In this document: in pieces, positions 59,211 through 64,000 of the stretch
Layout: each line of letters begins with the position of its first letter
How positions within the stretch are numbered: position 1 is the first letter of the stretch
Source: Gordonibacter urolithinfaciens
GTDB taxonomy: Bacteria > Actinomycetota > Coriobacteriia > Coriobacteriales > Eggerthellaceae
DNA length: 64,000 bases
Direction: 5' to 3'
Assembly (NCBI RefSeq): GCF_900199375.1
Contig: NZ_LT900217.1
Location: forward strand, 620,001-684,000
Made by a program: the position numbers and the translations under genes
Notes under the pieces: generated by a model
The model's database searches: none
What the model saw: the letters and a program-made list of their open reading frames with translations, nothing else
Told to the model about the DNA's origin: nothing

Positions 59211-61610
59211 TTACTTGTTCTGGTCGTAGAAGCTCGGCGTGTCGCTCTTGTGCGACGGGCCGTGCGTGTAGCCGTTCGTGGCCGTCACCTGGTAGGTGGG
59301 CTGGTCCTCGGGCGCGCTGTTCTCGGGCGTGCAGGGGTACACCTTCGCCATGCCGCACTTGATGGGCGCGCCGTAGCCGCTGTCGCCGTTCTCGCACATG
59401 GGAATGAGGTTGTTCGGGTTGCAGTCGAACACGCCGAACAGGCTCGGCTCGGCCGCCTCCTGCTCGGGGAACCACCAGCCGTGCTCGGTGGACACCACGC
59501 GCTCATCGAGCGTGGCGTTCAGGCGCACGACCTGGCGGCACTTGCCCATCTGGTTCTCGATCCAGGCCCACTCGCCCTCGTGCAGCCCGTACTTCGCCGC
59601 CGTGTCGGGGTGGATGTCGAAGTACGGCACCGGGTGCAGCTCGCGCGAGGTGGTGTTCGCCTGGCGCCACTCGGAGTGGAAGAACTCGAAGGAGCGCTTG
59701 CCCGTGGTGAGCACGAGCGGGTACTCCTCGGCGAGCTCCGGCGTTGCCACGGGGCTGGTGGGCGGCTCCTCGTAGTACGGCAGCGCGTCCACGCCCCAGC
59801 TGTCGAACAGGCTGATGTAGAACTCGTAGCGGCCCGTGGGCGTCATGAAGCCGGGCTGGCCGTCGGGGCGCAGCAGGCCCTTCTCGTACTTGTAGTAGCG
59901 GAAGTCGTTGTAGATCATGCCCGCATGCTCGTTCTCCAGCTCCTCCATGGTGAAGCCGCAATTGCCCACCTGCAGGCGCCAGTTCATGTAGTCGCGGGGC
60001 TCCTTGACCCACTCCGGCCACGCATCGGGATTGAGGCGGTGGCCCAGATCGATCATGATCTGCTCGTCCTCCTTCGCCTCGTAGAAGCTGGAGCACTTCG
60101 TGAGCGAGCGGACCGGATCGAACCACACGCGGATGCAGTCGCGCTCGTTGGACATGGCGCAGGGCAGCAGGAGGTCGGCGCATGCTACGGCGAACGGGGT
60201 CTTGAACAGGTCGACCACGCAGATGAACGGGACGTTCTTCATGGCGCGGTAGATGCGCGGGGCGTCCTGGCCCATGTTCGTGATGGGGTTGGAGGACTGG
60301 ATCCACAGCATGTTCACCGGGCGCGGATCGCCCTTCTCGTCGAGGCCGGTCTCGCATGCCACGAGGATGCAGTCGGACTGCGACGACGCCGTGAAGCCGT
60401 ACTTCTTCAGGTTGTACTTGGAGTTGCCCAGGCGCTTCTCGACCATGCCCTCCTTCAGGTACTCGATGCCGGAGTTGTAGCCGAACTCCAGGCCGCAGGC
60501 CTGGTCGATGAGGATGTTGCCGCCGGGGTTGTCGATGTTGCCCGTGATGCCGGCCAAACACGCGATGGCATGGGCCGTAGGGGTGCCGATCTTGGACATG
60601 TCCACCGCAAGGCCCCACTGGATGGTGGAGGGGTGCGCCTTGGCGTAGAAACGTGCGGCCTCCACGATAAGCTCGGGCTCGACCCAGCAGATCTCGGCCA
60701 CCTTCTCAACCGGATAGTCTTTCACGCGCTCGGCGAGCGCCTCGTAGCCGTAGGTCCACTTGTCGATGAAGTCGTGGTCCACGAGGTCCTCGCCGATGAT
60801 GACGTTCATCATGCCGAGGGCGAGCGCCGCGTCGGTGCCGGGGCGCAGGCGCAGCCAGTACTTCGACTTGGAGGCGATCCACGTGAGCTGCGGGTCGATG
60901 GTCACGAGCTTGCTGCCGCGCTTCATGGCCTCCACGATCCAGTGGCCGAGGAAGGCGTCGGAGTTGCACACCACCGGGTTCGTGCCCCAGATGACGATGC
61001 ACTCGGGAATCTGCCACTCGGGGTCGTTCTCGTAGCGGTCGGGGCGGAACTGGCTCATGTCTGCCACCCACTGGTTGCCCATGACCACGTAGCAGAGCGC
61101 CGTGCGGGGCAGCATGCACGAGTCGCCCGACAGGAAGCAGAGCGTGAGGTCGGGGCCGCCGAAGTTAGCGTACTGGTTGTGCGCGATAACCTGCGATACG
61201 TTGCGGCCGGTGCCGATCATGGAGATGATGGACTCGGGGCCGTCCTTCTCCTGGAACGCGCGCACCTTCTCCTCGATGAGGTCGTAGGCCTCGTCCCAGC
61301 TCACGCGCTCCCACTTGTCCTCGCCGCGCTCGCCTGCGCGCTTCAGGGGGTAGCGCAGGCGCTCCTCGTGGTTCACGAGCTCGGGCAGCTCCAGGCAGCG
61401 CATGCAGAGGCGCCCCTGGTTGAACGGGCTGTTGGGGTCGCCCTCCACCTTCACGAGCTTGCCGTCGTCGTCCGTGTAGAAGATGACCTGGCATCCCTCG
61501 TGGCAGCCCGGGCCCGACCACATGGTCGTGCGCGTGGCGGTGAGGTCGCCTTCCTTCCAGTGCAGCTTCTTCGGGTACAGGTCAAGGTTGTACTCGTTGT
61601 TGTACTCCAT
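59211..61610 (-). CDS. Molybdopterin-dependent oxidoreductase, DMSO reductase family (module 3)
   Basis: The 799-residue enzyme lacks a signal peptide. Its N-terminal site is GPGCHEGCQ and GRLCMRC (C36, C40, C69, C72), the same spacing as in module 2, again with Gly in place of the first cysteine. Then follow MIGTGRNVSQV, IVIWGTNPVVCNSDAF, WLRLRPGTDAALALGMMNVI and a C-terminal domain with TEHGWWFPEQEAAE. It is about 50 residues longer than the module 2 enzyme, at the C-terminus. With MFS transporters next to it and a soluble Fe-S subunit it resembles cytosolic catechol dehydroxylase loci of gut actinobacteria. ATG 61610 has GAGGAATAGG upstream. Confidence 0.9.
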   Translation of the reverse strand: MEYNNEYNLDLYPKKLHWKEGDLTATRTTMWSGPGCHEGCQVIFYTDDDGKLVKVEGDPNSPFNQGRLCMRCLELPELVNHEERLRYPLKRAGERGEDKWERVSWDEAYDLIEEKVRAFQEKDGPESIISMIGTGRNVSQVIAHNQYANFGGPDLTLCFLSGDSCMLPRTALCYVVMGNQWVADMSQFRPDRYENDPEWQIPECIVIWGTNPVVCNSDAFLGHWIVEAMKRGSKLVTIDPQLTWIASKSKYWLRLRPGTDAALALGMMNVIIGEDLVDHDFIDKWTYGYEALAERVKDYPVEKVAEICWVEPELIVEAARFYAKAHPSTIQWGLAVDMSKIGTPTAHAIACLAGITGNIDNPGGNILIDQACGLEFGYNSGIEYLKEGMVEKRLGNSKYNLKKYGFTASSQSDCILVACETGLDEKGDPRPVNMLWIQSSNPITNMGQDAPRIYRAMKNVPFICVVDLFKTPFAVACADLLLPCAMSNERDCIRVWFDPVRSLTKCSSFYEAKEDEQIMIDLGHRLNPDAWPEWVKEPRDYMNWRLQVGNCGFTMEELENEHAGMIYNDFRYYKYEKGLLRPDGQPGFMTPTGRYEFYISLFDSWGVDALPYYEEPPTSPVATPELAEEYPLVLTTGKRSFEFFHSEWRQANTTSRELHPVPYFDIHPDTAAKYGLHEGEWAWIENQMGKCRQVVRLNATLDERVVSTEHGWWFPEQEAAEPSLFGVFDCNPNNLIPMCENGDSGYGAPIKCGMAKVYPCTPENSAPEDQPTYQVTATNGYTHGPSHKSDTPSFYDQNK

Positions 61611-61939
61611 ACCTATTCCTCTCTTCCCTCGTCCTTTGGGTCTCCGAACGCCGGGTGGAACCGGCCGCTCGTCGAATACCGCCATTCTAGGGAGCGGGCC
61701 TGCGGCCGCGAAACGGAGGAAGTTCCAAAAACTCGGGCGAACTTTTGGAACATCCTCTATAGGCCGCCGATCGGGGCGTTTTCTATACTGCAAAGCGTGG
61801 CGGACCCGTCGGACGCTGTGGACGTGAAACGCGTCGTGCCTGATGGGAGAGGTATCCGCTCGCAGCGAATGCCGCGCGCGGCCATGCGCCGACGCACCGC
61901 CAACCTGTCGGAACCAATCGGGAAAGAGGTTGAGAGACC
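61611..61939. promoter_or_regulatory. Divergent promoter region of module 3
   Basis: It separates the leftward molybdoenzyme operon from the rightward zinc-ribbon/MFS pair. It contains the palindrome GTTCCAAAA-N12-TTTTGGAAC (61722-61751), a TATAGA -10-like element toward the left (61761 down to 61756), and a TATACT toward the right (61784-61789). Confidence 0.55.
61722..61751. promoter_or_regulatory. 30-bp palindromic operator candidate
   Basis: Two perfect 9-bp half sites, GTTCCAAAA and TTTTGGAAC, are separated by 12 bases, so their centres are 21 bp or two helical turns apart. The site lies between the two divergent -10 candidates and suits a dimeric regulator, perhaps a PucR-like protein of this module. 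Confidence 0.6.
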
Positions 61940-62176
61940 ATGTGCTTCAGACCAACGGCCGTCGAACTGAACAAGAAATGCCCGGAGTGCGGACGCTCGT
62001 GCGAGCCGAGCCTGTCCGCCTGCCCCGACTGCGGCGCAGCGCTGCCCGCGGGACCGTCGGCACCGGGCGCCCCGGGAGCGGCCGCCCCGGGAGCGCCCGG
62101 TGCTCCCGGGGCGCCGGCGGCGCCGGGGGCTCCCAAGCCGCCCGCCGTGCCCGGGAAGGCGCCGGGGCAGAACTAG
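61940..62176 (+). CDS. Zinc-ribbon protein with collagen-like Gly-X-X tail (MCFRPT family, copy 2)
   Basis: The 78-residue protein begins MCFRPTAVELNKKCPECGRS and has two CxxC pairs (KCPECG, ACPDCG), then a tail of GAP triplets ending PGKAPGQN. Its first 38 residues align without gaps with the protein at 4036 beside module 1. It opens the rightward unit of module 3 and precedes the MFS gene by 94 bases. GAAAGAGG lies before ATG. The function is unknown. Confidence 0.75.
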   Translation: MCFRPTAVELNKKCPECGRSCEPSLSACPDCGAALPAGPSAPGAPGAAAPGAPGAPGAPAAPGAPKPPAVPGKAPGQN

Positions 62177-62270
62177 CCTGCGGGCGCCCCGGCCAGCCGG
62201 GGAGGCGCGAGCTAGCGCAGGGTGCGGCCGCAAGCGGCCGCACGGGGAATCGACCAGCAAGGAGAGGAAC

Positions 62271-63509
62271 ATGGGAGAGAAAAGCAAGACCGGCAACGCC
62301 TGGGTGAACTTCATCCTCATCTTCGTCATGGGGGCCATCTTCGCCATCGGGTTCTTCAAGGTGCCGCCCGCCATGGGCAGCCTCATGGAGTACTTCCAGT
62401 GCGGCCTGGGCGAGGCGGGCTGGTTCATGTCGGCGTGCTCCGTGGCCGGCACCGTCATCGCGTTCGCAACCGGCGCCATCCAGACGAAGATCGGGCCGAA
62501 GGGCATGCTCATCGCCGCGCTGGTGTGCATGGCGCTCGACTCGCTCGTGGGCGTGCTCGCCCCGAACGTCGAGGTGTTCATCGCATCGCGCTTCATCGGC
62601 GGCCTGGGCAACGGCTTTCTGGCCACGGCCGGCCCCACGCTCATCGCGCTCTTGTTCAAGGATCCCGCCAAGCGCGGCCTGCCGAACTCCATCTGGGCCT
62701 GCTGGACGGCGGCCGGATCGCTCATCATGCTGAACTCCTATGCGTTCATCTTGGGCGCCACCGGCAGCTGGCAGGGCGTGTGGTGGGTGTGCCTGGCCAT
62801 CGTGGTGGTTGGCCTCGTGCTCACCGTGTTCGGCATCCACGTCGACCATGCCGAGGAGATGCAGATGGTGGCCGCCGGCGGCGACGTCAAGCCGTGGGCC
62901 GGCCTCACGTCCCTGAACTCGTGGCTGCTCGTGATCGTGTTCGCCTGCTTCGCGTTCATCTTCTCGGTATGGTCGGCCATGGCGCCCACCTACCTGCAGA
63001 CGCCGCTCGTGGGCATGGACATGGCCGCTGCGAACTCCGTGTCGTCCATCACCACCGTCACCGGCATCGTGGGCTCGCTCATCATCGGCGTGGTGCTCAC
63101 GAAGGTGAGGAACCAGCCGCTCGTGCTCGTGGGCACCATGGTGCTCTGCACCGTGGCCGGCGTGATCCAGTTCGTGTTCACCGGCCAGGCGGCGATCATC
63201 GTGGTGGCCGTGCTCGTGGGCCTGTTCACGAACATCGTGCCGCCCGCGCTGTTCTCGAACGCGCAGTGGGCCGCGAAGACCCCGGCCGGCGTGGCGCTGG
63301 TCATGGCCGCGCTGCCCATCGGCTCGAACTTCGGCGGCATCCCCGCCGCCCCCATCGCCGGCGCCATCGTGGAGTCCACGGGCAGCTGGGCCATGGTGGC
63401 CGTGCCGCTGGGCATCGTGGGCGCCGTCGGACTGGTGTGCGCCGTCGTGTTCATGGCACGCTGCGGCAAGTACGCGGTGGGCGCCGCGAAGGCCGAGGAC
63501 GCGCAGTAG
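62271..63509 (+). CDS. MFS transporter (module 3, right)
   Basis: The 412-residue protein has twelve helices and a short N-terminal cytoplasmic part (MGEKSKTGNAWVNFILIFVM). It is not closely similar to the MFS protein at 57350, so the two are not a recent duplication. GGAGAGG precedes ATG 62271. The segment ASRFIGGLGNGFLATAGPTL in helix 4 is a usual MFS feature. It may import the substrate while the other exports the product, or the reverse; both directions are inference. Confidence 0.88.
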   Translation: MGEKSKTGNAWVNFILIFVMGAIFAIGFFKVPPAMGSLMEYFQCGLGEAGWFMSACSVAGTVIAFATGAIQTKIGPKGMLIAALVCMALDSLVGVLAPNVEVFIASRFIGGLGNGFLATAGPTLIALLFKDPAKRGLPNSIWACWTAAGSLIMLNSYAFILGATGSWQGVWWVCLAIVVVGLVLTVFGIHVDHAEEMQMVAAGGDVKPWAGLTSLNSWLLVIVFACFAFIFSVWSAMAPTYLQTPLVGMDMAAANSVSSITTVTGIVGSLIIGVVLTKVRNQPLVLVGTMVLCTVAGVIQFVFTGQAAIIVVAVLVGLFTNIVPPALFSNAQWAAKTPAGVALVMAALPIGSNFGGIPAAPIAGAIVESTGSWAMVAVPLGIVGAVGLVCAVVFMARCGKYAVGAAKAEDAQ

Positions 63510-63606
63510 GGCGACGGGCACCGGGGAGGCGCGAGACGCCCCTTCCATCCCCGACGTTTCGCGGGCCCCGGCGCCTCCCCTGGACGCCGCAACCGCCGAA
63601 ACCAGA

Positions 63607-63635
63607 GCGGGCCGCAGGTTCAACCTGCGGCCCGC
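63607..63635 (+). terminator. Terminator-like hairpin after the right MFS gene
   Basis: A perfect 14-bp inverted repeat (63607-63620 and 63622-63635) lies about 100 bases after the stop, without T-run; a run of nine G follows near 63643. Confidence 0.5.
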
Positions 63636-63725
63636 TTGCGTTGGGGGGGGGCTCGCGCGCCGGGACACTCCTTCGCTCGGCGGCACGCTCCGGGTAGCAT
63701 CGCTGTCGGCAGGCTTGGACTCCTT

Positions 63726-63733
63726 GGTATAAT
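63726..63733 (+). promoter_or_regulatory. Extended -10 promoter of the last gene
   Basis: TTGGTATAAT gives a TGn-TATAAT extended -10 (TATAAT 63728-63733), 34 bases before the ATG at 63767. A -35 element is not clear, as is common for extended -10 promoters. Confidence 0.65.
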
Positions 63734-63766
63734 ATGGCAAACACGTTTTCCCGCGAAAGGCCGTCC

Positions 63767-64000
63767 ATGAAGCTAAGCCTTCACACCATCGAGCACGAGC
63801 TGGGAGCTGCGGTCGCAGGTTCGAGCATCGCGTCGGACGCCTGCGAGCCAGCACTCGAGTACCCGGCCCTCTTCAACGAGAGCGAGCACCGACTCTTCGA
63901 GCACATCGCGTACGTGGCCTCGTCGGACGATATCGACGCGTCGAAGGAGAAGATCAGGCGCCAGCTGAGTCGCAACCCCCATCTCACCCTTGCGTTCATA
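63767..64000 (+). CDS. Probable PucR-like regulator, N-terminal part (cut by window end)
   Basis: Seventy-eight residues are seen, starting MKLSLHTIEHELGAAVAGSS. A start of the form MKLS-x-HTxEHEL is, to my recollection, common in coriobacterial PucR-type regulators with a C-terminal HTH. The visible part is hydrophilic with EHIAYVASSDDIDASKEKIR, and no domain can be named with certainty. It lies downstream of the module 3 MFS gene behind its own promoter. Confidence 0.5.
   Translation, partial: MKLSLHTIEHELGAAVAGSSIASDACEPALEYPALFNESEHRLFEHIAYVASSDDIDASKEKIRRQLSRNPHLTLAFI

Noticed and set aside
59187-61970. Open frame of 927 codons opposite the module 3 molybdoenzyme
   Set aside because: Same reason: antisense shadow with low-complexity Val/Leu/His/Arg composition, while the minus strand has clear family motifs.
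62100-62270. Upstream extension of the right MFS frame
   Set aside because: The frame runs through the Gly-Pro-Ala repeat DNA of the zinc-ribbon gene and gives Arg/Gly-rich nonsense; GGAGAGG fixes ATG 62271.

Overview
The window is high-GC, gene-dense DNA. It combines several cytoplasmic DMSO-reductase-family molybdoenzymes, small Fe-S partner proteins, a LuxR regulator with many membrane helices, PucR-like regulators and a one-chain pyruvate:ferredoxin oxidoreductase. This mix suggests an anaerobic gut actinobacterium of the Eggerthellaceae (Eggerthella/Gordonibacter type). The assignment rests on gene content and style only; there is no rRNA gene, and I recognised no tRNA gene, CRISPR array or insertion sequence.

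Layout. 1-2.7 kb: end of a PEBP-family gene, a DNA-deoxyinosine glycosylase, a 60-residue protein and a class I aminotransferase. 2.8-9.2 kb: molybdoenzyme module 1, with a small LuxR regulator, molybdoenzyme, ferredoxin, AAA ATPase, small helical protein, zinc-ribbon protein and two unknown proteins. Three promoters here share a 15-nt box in the same position and orientation. 9.3-13.8 kb: nifJ and an orphan vsr. 14.0-26.2 kb: a peptide-type ABC transporter with a permease-ATPase fusion, then an N-acetylneuraminate-lyase-like aldolase, an AGE-type epimerase, a ROK-like kinase, nagA and nagB. Together these form a complete candidate sialic-acid route to fructose-6-phosphate. 26.3-29.5 kb: a large membrane protein, adk and a LuxR gene remnant. 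29.5-35.0 kb: molybdoenzyme module 2, with a 12-helix LuxR regulator, molybdoenzyme, Fe-S protein, two SpoVA-like membrane proteins and a zinc ribbon. 35.3-44.3 kb: the ribosomal cluster rplB to secY on the minus strand. 45-55 kb: YgiQ radical SAM protein, DUF5996 protein, lipid kinase, flavodiiron protein, SDR, GGDEF/EAL protein and DUF5714 protein. 55.3-64 kb: molybdoenzyme module 3, with PucR-like regulators, two MFS transporters, two zinc-ribbon proteins, an Fe-S subunit and a molybdoenzyme.

How the genes work together. Each molybdoenzyme module has a regulator, a catalytic subunit without export signal, a small two-cluster Fe-S electron carrier, membrane proteins that may move substrate, and at least one tiny zinc-ribbon protein. 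Modules 2 and 3 encode closely related enzymes with the same unusual N-terminal cysteine pattern. Their substrates cannot be read from sequence; by family context, aromatic or catechol-like compounds are reasonable candidates. In module 2 a SpoVA-like pair occupies the place taken by MFS transporters in module 3, the most surprising arrangement here. Module 2 lies between secY and adk, which are usually neighbours, and the ribosomal cluster starts at rplB without rpsJ-rplC-rplD-rplW upstream, so the conserved S10-spc-alpha order is broken in this genome.
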